Below, one piece after another: positions 21,433 through 37,878 of a stretch of 64,000 bases of DNA. Both the position numbers and the translations under genes were made by a program. The notes under the pieces were generated by a model. It did not search any database, had not been told where the DNA came from, and saw only the letters and a list, made by a program, of their open reading frames with translations. The stretch's first letter is position 1; every line of letters starts with the position of its first letter. Source of the DNA: Dichotomocladium elegans (Eukaryota > Mucoromycota > Mucoromycetes > Mucorales > Lichtheimiaceae); the NCBI GenBank assembly GCA_025716815.1, contig JAIXMN010000005.1, positions 1,736,001-1,800,000 of the forward strand, written 5' to 3'.

Positions 21433-22595
21433 ATGTCTTCTTCTCCTACTTACCATGCCGTCCCTGTTCATGACATTGATGCCGCTTCCTCTACACACCA
21501 GCAGCGGCACCGCCCGCGCTCGCTTATGGCAGGCATGATGCTGGCCATATGCATTCTCTCTTTTGTTCTTCAGACAGAGTTGGCCCAATATGTTCAGCAG
21601 ACCACAAACTATCAAAAGCCTTATTTTCTTCTGTAAGTCTGCTCGTTGCTACGTGGGCTCTCAATAAGAAACTAACAACAGGCTCAACATTAAGCTATAT
21701 TGGCCATTGCGGTTATATTTGGATGGCTCCAATCCAACTCATAGCCGAATGTATTGCGCGGCGTAGTGTGCCGCATAAGAATGTCCTCCATCTCATTTAC
21801 ATTACTACCGCTGACCTGAAAGATGAAGTAATCCGGGCCGCTCTAGAGCTCGAGACGCGGGCAAGACAATGGGTTCTCCGTATTTTAACTATCAGCGTGC
21901 TACTCACGCTACCTGCGTATCTTTGGTACGTCAGCGTCAACTTAACAAGCATGTCCAACCTGACGGCTATTTACAACACCGGCTGTTTCTTTGCCTATCT
22001 ATTTTCGATTCTCATGCTTGGCGATCATTTGGTGGTATCCAAGATCGTGGCGGTATTGCTCTGTATCCTTGGTGTGGCTGTCATGGCGTTCTGGGAGAGC
22101 ACTGGAAATGAGGGAGGTCAAGAGAGCGATGATGGCGGTGTGCTCGGTATCTTAGTCGCTGCCGCCGGCGCCTGCGCTTACGGATTTTATGAGGTCTACT
22201 ACAAAAAATATGCCTCTCCGCCGCGGAAGCCTTCCATCTTGTTTGCCAACACGGTCACTGCGGCAATCGGTCTCGTCACTCTTCTTGTTCTGTGGATCCC
22301 AATCCCTATCCTTCATTGGCTCGGATACGAAACCTTTGAATTGCCAGACTGGACAACCTTCGGCTATATCTTGGGAATTGGGTCCATGAGCGTCGTCTAC
22401 AATGCAACTTTCATGTGCGTCATTGCTCTCGTCAACCCTGTTTTTGCCGCAGTCGGCGTTATGCTCACCGTGCCCGCCGTTGCAATTACCGACGTCTTGG
22501 TCACAGGCGTCATGATCCCGACCTCCACCATTGTGGGTAGCTTACTTATTTTGATAGGATTTTACATTCTCAATCGAGAAATCAAAGTCGAATAA
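21433..22595 (+). CDS. Drug/metabolite transporter superfamily protein (EamA/SLC35F-like)
   Basis: Two exons, 21433-21632 and 21695-22595, give about 366 residues. After a hydrophilic N-terminus, RSLMAGMMLAICILSFVLQT is helix 1, then TTNYQKPYFLL joined to YIGHCGYIWMAPIQLI. About ten hydrophobic segments follow, including LPAYLWYVSVNLTSMSNLTA, DHLVVSKIVAVLLCILGVAV, GACAYGFYEVYYKKYA and the second EamA-like repeat ending LLILIGFYILN. The arrangement resembles yeast YML018C and SLC35F-like carriers. Substrate is unknown; a nucleotide-sugar or thiamine-related role would be guesswork. The acceptor at 21694 was preferred over 21680 because it restores the family pattern KPYFLLYI. The stop is 80 bp from the convergent uS8 gene. 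Confidence 0.85.
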
Positions 22596-22675
22596 GCAGC
22601 GATTAATGATTTACACTCTTTTTCCATTTTTTTTGGTTGTATTTTTTATTATTTTCCTTTCTACATCTTGTGTGT

Positions 22676-23206
22676 TTAATAGAAGAAACCAAGAATTTTG
22701 CCACCTGGATATTAGAAAGAGCATGAGTGCTACTGCGCAAAATACGCCCGCCAATAAGAGTTTGAGAAGGGTACCTGCATGCTTGCGGCGAGCCTCCTCG
22801 TGATCCATGATACCAGCAGAGGTAGTCAAAACGAGGAAACCAAACTGACGCGAGGGAAGGAGGTTTGACGTCCACTTCTCGAGGTCGTTGAGCTTGATGT
22901 TGAAGCGGGGTGAGATTACACCACACTTATTCAAGCGGCCGTTCAGCTGAATGACGATCTTTCCAGAGCGATGATCGTCAATCTCCTCAAATTCACCAAT
23001 GTAGCCTAATATATTGCGCCTGCATGTCAATACCACTGTTGACCACCTGACTTTGTCTATGTGTCATATATACCATGCTTCTGCATAACCGACAAAAACT
23101 TGACAATGACCTTTGAGGAGGGACGGATCATGACTTGGCGCTTGCCGCGGCGCTCAGCATTGTTGATGGAGTTCAAGCAATCGTTCAAAACGGAGACACG
23201 GACCAT
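22676..23206 (-). CDS. RPS22: 40S ribosomal protein uS8 (S22/S15a)
   Basis: Three coding exons on the minus strand, 23074-23206, 22775-23005 and 22676-22704, give exactly 130 residues, the usual length. It begins [20 protein letters not shown] and contains [52 protein letters not shown] and [18 protein letters not shown]. The 29-nt last exon encodes GKILGFFY, the universal C-terminus. The ATG is preceded two bases upstream by a good acceptor (ATATAG), so a 5' UTR intron is likely, as in many fungal ribosomal protein genes. It is part of the 40S head/platform near 16S-like helix 21. Confidence 0.96.
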
Positions 23207-24940
23207 GGCTATATATCAAAGGAACTGGAATGTCCAAAATGTTTAATTTAGCATGTATGCTGAAATGAGTGTCGCCCTCGATTAGACGATTCATTAAAGC
23301 ATCACAGCTACGCCGTCTCAAGCAAGTGGCTTTCGTTTTTTTTTAAAAAAAAAGAAGCTTTGCAAGTGACATATGTGGATGGATGGATCAATGGATGGAA
23401 CATACCCTTTTAAAAAGGATGGATTGAGAGTGAACGAAAAGAAATGTGTGAGAGAGAGAGGGGGGGGAATACAATATTACTTTCGAAAATAATAACCTGG
23501 AAAATTAAACGTCCGACATTGTAAAAGTGACAAAAGTTACTCGAGGCAAGCTGGGCCGTTTCCCGATTCCCTGCGATCACGGATAAACACGCAAAGAGCA
23601 CTGAAAATGAAGTACAGTCTCTTGGCCGATGAAACTTAACGTGATAGTCTGCATGGGCAACGTGAACATGTAGCTAAAGCTTATATTTCTTTTGTCGCTG
23701 AAAGAGTTATTGTCCATCTACCCAAGAAGAAATAAGTTAAACGGTACAGCATTTCCCCCAGTTCATAAGTCGGCGGATATCAACAATAGAAGTCGCATTT
23801 GCCAACAAATTTTTGCACAAGGTGACTCCAATACTGCAATCTTTGTGAGTTCTTTTGATGGATGTTGTGTTGATAACAGTTCGCCAAGGGTATGTGGCAT
23901 TGTAGATCTTAGCCGTTTGATTCAGACGTCGCCAACTTTTCCTTTTCAGCCGTGCAATTTTCCCAAAACAAACAATGGATTGCAACGAGGTCAAGAAGAT
24001 TGATGTCTGTAACAATGACAGGAAGTTCTTCGACGTTTCTTGGGAAAACAATTGAGAACATTTGGAGCAAGGCTGGGAGTGACGTGTCTAGTATTTGCTT
24101 GCAAATGTCCACTTCCATGCAATAGCCTAACGCGGAAGAATAAATAATTGTTGATAACAGCATACAAGGATAAGATGAAACAGCCTAACATGGACTTGAA
24201 AACAACGTGCTGCATTCAGGCTTGCGGCTGCTTGGCTGCTGAGAGTTGCGAGCTGTAGAAAATCCTCACCTAAAGACATCCAAATTTGCGATATTCCCCT
24301 TTAACAGTGCACAAAAGCCGTTACTGAAGACCGGACTCAATGGCACTGCCTAAGGAGAAGCAAAGTCGTGGGGTCCGACTTATGACCCCGATCTTGTCAG
24401 CATTCTTAACGGACCTAGAGAGGCAGGTTCTCTTACGATGGTATGTATTAAAAGTTTTTTCAGCTCGCTATAGGAAACCTACTCAATAGAATTCGGCCGG
24501 GTGATGCAAGTGAGACCCGACGCCATTATATGCACCATTGATAAGCTGGGTTGAGGAAAGTCGGTAGGATACAGCGAGGTGAAGCTTGCTGAAGCGACAG
24601 CAAGACCGATAACTCAGCTGGATGATACCGTATATACTATAAATACTCACAGCGAGGCCAGTCCAAGCAACTCGCTTATCTCAGGTTGTGGGATATCAAC
24701 TGACAGAGCAAAGAGCGATTCAACTCATATTTGCCTTGCCCCCCTTGTGTTGTTCTATCTCTTTTGCTGCAACAGCATGGTCCTTGTATACAACGGACAC
24801 AATAGCTCATCTAAGAACTCTTATAGCTTGAAACTTCGCTACTATGGCGATTGTACCGTTAACATTAGCGTTTCTACTTACCGAAATATCGCTTTGGACT
24901 TCTATTGCCATTGCTTTGTTGGACATTTCACAGAAATGCA
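23207..24940. other. Gene-poor region
   Basis: Presumed uS8 promoter and 5' UTR intron at the left. A TGGATGGA-type short repeat occurs at about 23380-23425. A GGGGTC/GACCCC stem lies at 24370-24389. ORFs such as 23737-24051 (minus) match nothing I know. The right end grades into the Tc1-like relic. Confidence 0.4.
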
Positions 24941-24949
24941 GATATCGCT

Positions 24950-25720
24950 ACGAAGTGCATCATACACTCATCCGAAAAAGTCCTTGGAGAAAACTTTGAA
25001 TTTTTGACTCTGTGCAATGACGTACTTCTTGAAATGAAAGAGATGTTAATCAAGCCTTCGCATGACGCAGCAAGGTTCTTGCAGACCTCTTCGCTTGTTC
25101 CAATCCATTCTTCATGGAGAACCTCCTCCATCTCATTCAAGGAATTGATGGTGGCTCCTTGCTAGCTAGTACAGTCACCGAGATTTCCAGAGGTGTTCAA
25201 TCTTGTTAAGATCAAAGCTTTGGACAGGCTAGTCCTTAAAGCCTTTGACTCCTATCTTATCCTTCCACCAGCGCGCGTAACTGTCAGTATGGAAGCTGAC
25301 ACTATCCTCTTGGAAGATGAACTCATGGTCATGCTCCGACGTTAACTTCTCGAGCCACGGGAGGAAACAGCTTCTGAGGCATTTCACGTACTTGTCTTTA
25401 ATGACAGAGCCTTTCAGCGCCGCCAAGGAGCCCAGGCCCCCAGCCCAAAACCATGATAGAGCCTATGCTGTACTTGAAGGTAGGAACAGTGTTCTATCGA
25501 GAATTCTCTTGCCTTTCTTGCGGATGACTCTTGCACCACCGTCATTATGCCTGATGGCGAAGTTGACACATCAAACCACACGACGTGCTCCATTGGTCCA
25601 TCGACCATCCACGTTTGTCTTTCCCCCACATCATCCTCTATACGCTGTTTATCATGCAACACCAGAAGCAGCTGCGGAACCGCTGAGCAAGCATAGCGCA
25701 ATCACTGGGCCACTACGGTA
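24950..25720 (-). pseudogene. Tc1/mariner-family DDE transposase relic
   Basis: On the minus strand, fragments follow Tc1 transposase order across frame changes. EHVVWFDVSTS is the first catalytic region (usual 'DE' reads DV). FKYSIGSIMV is the usual GG-S-MVWG region. LAALKGSVIKDKYV leads to FIFQEDSVSFHTDSYARWW, where Asp is the second catalytic residue. QSFDLNKIEHLW matches the '(S/P)DLNPIE-W' motif with the third acid. NEMEEVLHEEW is in the C-terminal helix. Frameshifts and stops separate the pieces, and the N-terminal helix-turn-helix was not found. Terminal inverted repeats were not identified. Confidence 0.75.
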
Positions 25721-27939
25721 CTGTACTTCTAGCTTCCTCCCAAGTACAATGGAAGTTCTGGTAAAGCATGAATTGTTCAATGACAGTCATATTGTCATGG
25801 ATTATTCCCCCGTTCGCGAACACAAGGACATCCGCAAGCATACAAAAAATATTGTATACCGCCGCGTATATCTTCCAACCTATTTCATATTCTTATTAGC
25901 GATCTCCGCGAATACTGTAAATATTCCTAATTCCAAAGCTCTATGACTGCTTGGATAAAGGGCTAATATAAAGGATGAATATATCGAGCTTATTTTGCGT
26001 ATTGGGCATGCGTAATACAATACGCTATGTGCAAAGCAAACAATTGAAGATTATTTAGGAAATGAGCAATTTGGTACGAGGGCACATGCGCAAAATGGTT
26101 CCGGAACGAGTGAAACCTACAATCAGAGCTATCCAGCCTGGAGATCAGGTGGTTATCTTTCACATTCGGCATGCAAGTCGATCACCTGAATTGAAGCTCC
26201 TACCATCGACATGCCCCTCTCGCTGCTGTTTTCCAACCACGTGGTTATTAATAGTCAAAGCGCTTCTTTTTACGCCTCCCCCCACCCGCATTCCCCATTC
26301 CCACCCCGATACGGAGGGCCACGTGCTGAACCAATCACAGTGGCCTATTAATCTTACCGCGCAGCATGATAAAATCTCATATTCTTTCTCTCTGATGCCA
26401 TCTATCAGAGAAGGTCATGGATACAGACCATACTGTAGAGAATCCGTACGATGAAAGATCACACGAATTTTCTTAGCCTTCCATGTTCGCCTGCAGTGCT
26501 TCTTTCAGGTCTGTTGACAAAAAAAAAAAAAAACTCCTCCCGAACTATAGCTAAGCTGCCGTTTCCTGCTCTATCTATAGACGCGCATAGCTTTCAGCCA
26601 CCTGGTAAATAACCCGTTTAAAGCACATTACAGTGCAACTGTGCATATGCTTTGACTCCCGAAATGCAGAGACCGTCCACGTTCCGGACCCAATAACGCG
26701 CACGCACCCACAGGTACACAACACTTTGGCGCGCGCGTCTTCATGGTTTCGGTATGCAACTCCAAAAAGATGAACTCCATATACTAGATCACTGAACGAA
26801 ATAAAAAAAGAAACTGCATGCATGATGTTGACAGTCGCTTAGGATGCTATGGTTACTATTTCCATCCAGTCCAGATTGCTCTTGAGTGTACATGACACTG
26901 GTGCCGGATACTTCACTGTTATACGTGGCTGTGTCACACATGCACACACGCACACACTGGTCGCGAAGGCCAGGCCGTTGAACTCTAGCGGAAGCTGAAT
27001 ACTGTTCACATAGTTGCCCATTTTAGACTGACTAAGAAACACCGCCTCGCTTCCTCTGTCCAATCCGCCACGCATCTTTACCGTTCTCCATGCCAGGGGG
27101 GGAACACTTGTTTCATCTGGAAGGTCCTAACACGATGCGGTCACCATCGCTAATTCATGTTTCCTACTATGTCACCTCTCGCTATGCAGCTCTACTTCAG
27201 GCTGCATACTGATATATTGGCTTTAATTTTCCACCTTGGATACATGTTCAAGATAACCGGTTTATGTTTATGTTGTTGTTGTCGATCTAATGGGTGATGC
27301 TCCAGCACGCAACATGTCTATCTACAAAATCACACCAGTGCGTGCTACCATGACAAATCATGAATCGCACTTGCATTCATGGAGTGAAGCCAAAAAAAAT
27401 CTCTGCCACGAAAGACAGTAGGTCTCCTCATTTTCAAGGAGATAATTGCCATTCAGGGATGCCCACCGCATTGCTGAAGAGCAAGGCGTGAAAGATAAAC
27501 ATATCGGGCGAAGTGCTGTCTCCAGCGTATTATGGTAAATGTGTTACTAGATCCAATGAGACGACACCAATGGCTTTTAATTTCCCACTTTTGCTTTTGA
27601 GCCACACTCGAAGCCAGTAGTCAGTGTGTGCTGTGATAAGTATCATCTGATAGGTGTGGAGTCCACTAGCGCACACACATCTACGTGCCACAGCATGACT
27701 GACGGTGATTGGAGATTCCAGAGCGAGAAATCATCCCATTTCCTAAAAAAAGAATCTTTAACCAATAGCCTGGACCCAACCCTGGGCAGCCAAAAAAAAT
27801 TCCAATAAGTACACGAGATCACTGTTTTTTTTTTGCTCTTGACAGCGTTTCTTTTGTTTCTGTGTTATCCTCCCCTCTCCCTTTCCTTTCCTGTTTCTTG
27901 TAAAAAAAAAGAAGAAGAAGAAGAAGACAAGAAGGCAAC
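25721..27939. other. Gene-poor region upstream of the Zn2Cys6 gene
   Basis: Short ORFs only, none recognised. A (GAA)n-like purine tract at 27908-27930 lies directly before the Zn2Cys6 start codon. A 13-A run lies at about 26520. Confidence 0.4.
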
Positions 27940-29412
27940 ATGACCTCCACTTCTCGTGCTAAAAAACAGGTCGAATATTTCTTTATTGATATGAACGACC
28001 CAAACCGATACAAGAAGCTCAAAGTGTCCCAGGCATGCGACTTTTGTCGACGGCGGAAATCAAAGTACTCAGGCAACATCACTCATAATAGACAATGCCG
28101 TTGTAACCTAATGTGAATCTTCTGCGTTAGATGTGATATCGGTATCCCAGGATCTGGCTCGTGTTCCAATTGTCGCAAAGCCGGTATCGTTTGCATATTC
28201 GCCAACCAGCCTCCTCCATGTGACAAACTCAAGTCCCAATTGACTTTCTCGTCTGCCCAGGACCTCGTACAATGGATATACACGCTATTCCCACTCCTCG
28301 ACATCAACGCAAATCCTCATTTTAATCTACAAGACACGTCTTATGTACACTATCACCAGATCCAATCTCTCGACACACTCGAACAGGAGCTTCTCTCGAT
28401 CTATTTTTCCGATATTCATCCTTATTATCCTATTCTCACCGCCGGCACGCCATTGACACCATCCTTACGATCGGCTGTCCTAGCTGTTGCATGCGCTATT
28501 GCGTTACCTGACATGGCCACTCTGTCATCGGTCTTTGCTGGTCAAGCCCATAGCAGCCTCGGAAACGGTGACGGTCTCGAGACGGCCCAGACTCTTTTAT
28601 TGTTGTGCAAATACCAAGAGATGACATGTCCTTCCCAAGAGAAATCACCCTACTTTGATCGCATAAGGCTTATTGTTGATAGTTTACCGAAAAACAACCT
28701 TGAAGTCTTGCGAGCAAAGTGGATTCTCTATCTCAACGTCTCTTGGTCTGGATCTACCGAACATGAGGCTATTTGGAAGCAATGGTGTAACGAGCGTGAC
28801 ACGTATGAACTGTTGGATATGGAACCCGGATTTGCTGCGTTCGCCAGAATCACTCTTAGTTACTTCAATCATCACCATCATTCCCCTGTTTTACCGTCGT
28901 CGCAGCAGCACCAAATTTCATTACCCCCATCTCAGCTGCATCAAACCCATCATCAGCATCATCGGCATCAGCATCCTCAGCATCAACATAACCATCATCA
29001 GCATTACCAAGCCGACGGCCCGTTCTATCCTTATGTATGCCTGATAAATGACATGATGCTCCTGTCGACTCAGCAAGTGCAGATGGTTGATCGACTAGAA
29101 CAACAGGTCCGCAATGTTGCGGGTACGATCGCGCAACGAGCGTCTATCCAAGGCAGCCGGATCCTTACCACCGCACTTAAACTCGGACTGTACACCTACA
29201 TTTGCTACTATGCATCCGCCTCAACATTCAGCCCCTCAACTGACATTATGGACTGGACACATGTACGCCTCTCCCTTATCATGCAACTCTTCCAAGCTGT
29301 CGGAGTACACCCGAACCTCAGCACTAGCGTCCAACATCTCATCAACCTGCTATATCAAGGTTGCTTTCATTTGGATTATCAAACGCCTGCAACTGCTGGT
29401 GTTGTCTATTAA
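27940..29412 (+). CDS. Zn2Cys6 fungal transcription factor
   Basis: Two exons, 27940-28064 and 28131-29412, give about 468 residues. The Zn2Cys6 cluster is split by the intron: ACDFCRRRKSK then CDIGIPGSGSCSNCRKAGIV with the last Cys following, giving six Cys in the C-x2-C-x6-C...C-x2-C-x6-C pattern. Downstream, LLSIYFSDIHPYYPIL resembles the start of the fungal-specific regulatory (middle homology) domain. A His/Gln-rich stretch at about residues 310-345 (CAT/CAG/CAC codons, 28868-29010) is low complexity. It should be a nuclear DNA-binding regulator; the target pathway is unknown and no neighbouring cluster suggests one. Confidence 0.9.
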
Positions 29413-31314
29413 TATGTACTATGGAAACCTCGCACTATACAAGAAGGGCAAATAATAAACAACACGAAGCAAAGCGATCAGCACCTTTCTATAGCACACA
29501 ATCATGACATGGCATGGCAAATCAGCACCTCTCTCTTCATGCTGTCAGTCCTTCCTTTCTTTGCAGCCACCCATTTAATCACCACCCCCCTACTGCTTCC
29601 TCCGTCAACCACGTTTGATCATATGGATCGGCTCTAAACAGCTAATCTCCTTATTCATCTGCTCATTCAAATAGAAATCGCATGCTCACATAACTCAAGT
29701 TCTTTCTTTATGGATGCATATGGCAACGGTTAGGAAATACGATGTGATTCAAGGTGCTGTTAAAACAAATGAAATTTATTTTAGTCGCACCGCTTGGCTT
29801 TGATTCTTTTTCTAAAAAAAAAAAGTAAATGAATCCACAAGGTCTTTTTTCTTTCTTCCTTCTTGTTCTATCTCTCTACGCTCTTTAGACTCTTCTTTTT
29901 CGGTTTCTTGTATGTACACGTCTCTGTGCCGGACGATGGGGGTTCCCTCTCACCCGCACTGTTGCGCGATCATCTATGCAGTGTGGATTCGCAGCTATGA
30001 TCGCTCCCACTAGGCATATGCAAGCTGCATTTGACGGAAGTATATCAAGTACATGTTCGTGTCATTTGGGCAAAAAAAAACAGATCATTGGTTCTCATGA
30101 TCAGGAAGGACAGAAATTTATGATCCACCGTTCATTATGAAATTTGATCATATGGATATATTCTGTAGAGCTATTACCTTTCCAAATAAACCGTGCTATG
30201 TAATCGCACATACGGATCCCCTTTCGAACGAATTCTTGGCGATTTGTATATGTCCATGGAATATGTCAGCTGCCTTGATTAAAAAAAGAAGAGACGATCC
30301 CGAACGCCCCCCCCAAAAAAAAAGAAAAATACTAATAATAATAAGCTTTGGATCTCTGTGTATCCAAGCATGTTCCAGATAACCACCAAAGAAGAAACAC
30401 GCAAGCATGGGGATCGTTCTTAATGGCTTTACCCATCCTCTTGCGCAACAATAGACTTTTCTATGTTGCACCATCTGTCAACCATGTGTTCCGAAATGAG
30501 ATCGAAACGGTAAAAACGAATTGAATGAAGGCAGCACAATTCAAGTGCGGTGTTGAAATGCCGGCAAGGATGATAGGTTCTTCTTTGTCATACAGCGCCG
30601 GAGAAGGCCAGGAAACGGGTTATATTCCACTTTGTGACGAGAGCAGTACTATGCACTTACAAGATCCGATATATGGATATCACAATTGCAGCGGGAAAAG
30701 TGGAAGAGCACTTTGTATTCAAAGCGTGATACACCGAAACTGCAGCACAAAAGCAGTAGACCGATAACCTTAAATGGAAACCTTCGAGATTTTTGAATTA
30801 CAAACAAATAAACCATGTACCTTGAAGAACAGAGCTATATGCGCTATTTATTCCTACCAACTTCCCAGACGTTCTCATTTTATCTGCTCGAGCAACGTGC
30901 GTAAAGGAACTTTCCACCCAGAGAAATCCCGCGTAGCTTAGGATACTCAAAGCATTTACAGGTGTAGAGGAGGAGCAGGATCTGCGAAGGTGCAAAGGAA
31001 TAGCACCCGATTCAAAAACCGCGTCTGCCAAGTAGGATGACAAATCAAATGTTGCATTACACCGAAATAAGATGTCGCACAAAAGCTCAGTGAATCCCCT
31101 CTATAAAAAAAAAATGTCGGCCCTATCGATCATTCTCCTTCCATATCTTGCAACGGTAGAGAAACGTTTCGCGTAACTCTAAGCTTGGTACTACGCATAT
31201 TCCCAAGCAGACGGACACAGACACTCTGATGAAATAAGCAGGTTCTACGTGGAGTGACGCAACTTGTAGTGATCAAGACAAGATGAAGTTCTACGGGTTG
31301 ACAGGATACGACTG
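29413..31314. other. Gene-poor region
   Basis: Pyrimidine-rich sequence at 29820-29905 and scattered short ORFs with no recognised product. Nothing else supportable was seen. Confidence 0.4.
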
Positions 31315-31610
31315 ACATTGACTTTACAAAATATTGCGCTTTCCTTTGATGAGTCGGAATACTATTCTAAGAAGAAAATACAGCGTGGCATGGCCAAAGG
31401 GAGGGCTCCTGCGGCGCTTACAATACCACTGACACTGACGATTTTGAGAAACGCTATTGCAGCCTCCTAAAGTTTCAAGGGATGTGATGGACAAGTATAA
31501 GGTATAAAGATACACTCTTCTGTAATGGATAAATTGCCTGTTCACCAAGCTGAAAATTGTCCCAGGTGAACACCTGGATGCTTTTATGCTAAGCCGGGAT
31601 AGTATGTAAT
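31315..31610 (+). pseudogene. IS630/mariner-like transposase fragment (copy A)
   Basis: Plus-strand frames read DFTKYCAFLDESEYYSKKKI, KGRAPAALTIPLTLTILRNA, then after stops and shifts MDKYK and SPVHQAENCPR. This matches the order seen in copy B (first acidic motif DES, TIP/VTIP, MDKY, VPIH). Many stops show advanced decay. Confidence 0.65.
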
Positions 31611-31619
31611 CTTTCAATT

Positions 31620-33596
31620 ATCTAATGAAATCCTTTTACTTGTTATTAGAACAACTTCCTACATTTTATGTAAATTTTTTCCCTGCAAACATAAAGTAAA
31701 ATCGCATTATGGATGCTCCTATTTGCAAAAGTTATCTGGATATACTGGTGAATGAGAGATGAAGGCTGCGGAGCGACCAGTACTAGAGATGTCTGCTCCT
31801 TCCGTTCTAAAAAGACCCTGTTTATTATTTTCTGTAAACCATGAAATGTTTAATCTGTGATCTCACGGAAGCAATACCCAAATCAAGCAATTTGCCATAA
31901 AGAAAGAGCTCTAGCTATATTCCATAGATACATATATTCAACTTTTCCTCGATGTCTTATTTGTGGGCTTATAGAAATACTAGCGGAATTGTTTTCTAGA
32001 ACATCGAGGAGACTTACTCCACTTATGCATACATCCTTGTTTAAAAAAGCAACTAATAAGGACACAATCTATTTGCTATCGCATAGCAACATGGCTACGT
32101 CATCATATAATAGGATTTCCCATTTCAAGATAAAAGGGGCTGCAACAATGTATGAAAGAACAATAGCTGATTCCTGACCTTGAATCAATTCGCAAAAAAA
32201 AAAAAAAAGCTTATTCGCGTCTTTGAACGCAAATACAGCTGATATCGATGGACACATTCACCTTGGTCAGAACACCAGAGTCCCTGTGTCTCCAGGAGAT
32301 TTACTGTTTTGTGCGAGTGTGCCCATGTGCGCGTATGCGGAAATCTATGCACAAAACTCTTAGAAAGCCCTATAGCCAAATGCCTGCCCTGAGTAGAAGA
32401 GCATTGCGGTAAGCCGACCAAGTAAACACAGAAAATAATTACCGTCAAAACCGTAATTGTGCAGACAAGCAAGCATGATTACGGCATCTTTTAGTAACAT
32501 TATTCACAAGGGCGTTTTACTACCGGCATTGCTGATCGATCTATTGGAACGAGGTTGTGGAATCGTGTGTTCTTGACCGAGAAAAATGAGAGTTTAAAGC
32601 GTAAAGTCAACCATTATATCAGTCAAGAAACGACCTGTTTTTTTTTTTTCCTAAGGGCAAACTGCTGATATCGTGGGAGGGCCACATCACCATCAGCTAC
32701 GGAGGAGGGATAAAAGTGGAAGCATTTTGCGAGAAACGCAAGCTCCTCACTCGTCTTAACTTCCTCAGAAAAAAAGGCCAGGATTGCTGCCACCCACATA
32801 GATTAACATGACCTTTTCGGGCTAACTCCATTTTATTATGTGCGTGGCAATGAGTGGCTGTGACTATTCTGACAATGTACTGGTGCATGAATAAAACTTT
32901 ATAGAATGACGAATATTTTTTTTCCGGGGCAGGGTGGTTAGGAAGACGAAATTTTCTCGTCCTTTAAGTGATGTTTTTGAGTGCATTATTTGCTGAATGC
33001 ACCCATTCGATGGATTGGCGATGACGTCTTCGAATCGTTCTTTTAGATAGAACTCACCCCATCGCCCTGACAGCACTTCTTGGACTCCAAAGATAGGTCC
33101 TCGCTTATCATTGCATGGATATTGAGCTAGCTTCATCCAAGGGACTGCTGTATGCACATATGGGTTCATTTAAACCAGAACTTGGGCACATCCCATTTCT
33201 ACTGACCTATGAGGACTGGGAAAAAAGGCATTGGGGCACCTCTCAATATGGTGGGATATACAGCTGTGAGATCTCTATTGAACATGTAGCAAGGCACAGC
33301 AGTGAGGTATTGATGTAAAACTGCACTGGATAGGATAGAATGAGATAAAAAAGGGGGGATTGTGCGCAGGGAAGAAAAAAGGGGGGGCGACCTTCATTGC
33401 ACAGACGACTACAACATTCCTTCGTCCGCTTGAGGTCCTTGGGATTAAAAAAAAAAGATCCACGGCCGCACACACACACTTAAGACGCATGTTTTCATAA
33501 TTATCCGAGAAAAAAAGACAAATGAAAACCCTTTTCCTTGACCTATTCCTTTCTACTTTTGATTATTTTTTATTGCTGATTTTACTTGCCAGATTT
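31620..33596. other. Gene-poor region
   Basis: One minus-strand ORF at 32864-33169 looks somewhat protein-like (MNPYVHTAVPWMKLAQYPC) but is unrecognised. The rest is AT-rich with A and T runs. The kinase promoter must lie at the right end. Confidence 0.4.
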
Positions 33597-37125
<3,529 letters not shown>

Positions 37126-37878
37126 AATATTCCTTTTTGGCTGTAGGTGGAGATTTCATTGGGCAATAGATGACTATACCTACGCTTTTTAAATGTGGGC
37201 CTTGACAGAGACCAAGGAATCATGGATACGTAACGCTGCCACATAGTAAGGAGACCCTTGTACATGAGGGATATTCTCGCACCTTTAACTGAATCCTTAC
37301 ATAAATCACTGCACGCATCCAAGTGCGTGCCTATAAAGAGTAGCTATGATCCAGACGCTGTTAGTCCATCGAGGATACGTATGTAACCGTGTATACAAAA
37401 ACCCCCCACCAAACTCAAGGTTCACTGACTTTGTGACGTATTAACACAGGCTCAAAGTTATTACCGATTGAGTTAAAAAGAGAGTGAGAGGGAATGAGGG
37501 TACTGTCGGATAGCCTATTTGATTGGACAGAAAGAATCCTTTCCTATGCTACTTCCGCCTCTATCGGGTATTTCGAGACGTATCATACTGGCTGAAACAT
37601 GTAGCGGGCGTGTACATTGGAGTAGGTTCTGTTTGGATGAAGAGCTACTTATATGTCTGTGAAGAACCGATCGGACCATTGCAAAACTAGAATTCTCGAC
37701 ATGGCATGACTCGTGTAACTCGATTTAGAGGGATGTTTTTTTTCGGGATGATTTTTCCCAAAAATTTGGCTCTCCACTCCTTCTCTCCGTGTCTCTCTCT
37801 CTTATACACACGTCGTCTGTGTGGGCGCGCGTCACATTCCCTATCACCTAAGTTTAACTTTTTTTGAATATAACAACC
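37126..37878. other. Intergenic before GPN1
   Basis: Tandem same-strand spacing between the kinase and GPN1. A pyrimidine-rich stretch at 37770-37805 precedes the GPN1 start. No other feature was seen. Confidence 0.4.

Noticed and set aside
30692..30800. Possible tRNA or small RNA signals in the 30-kb gap
   Set aside because: No cloverleaf or A/B box pair could be found.
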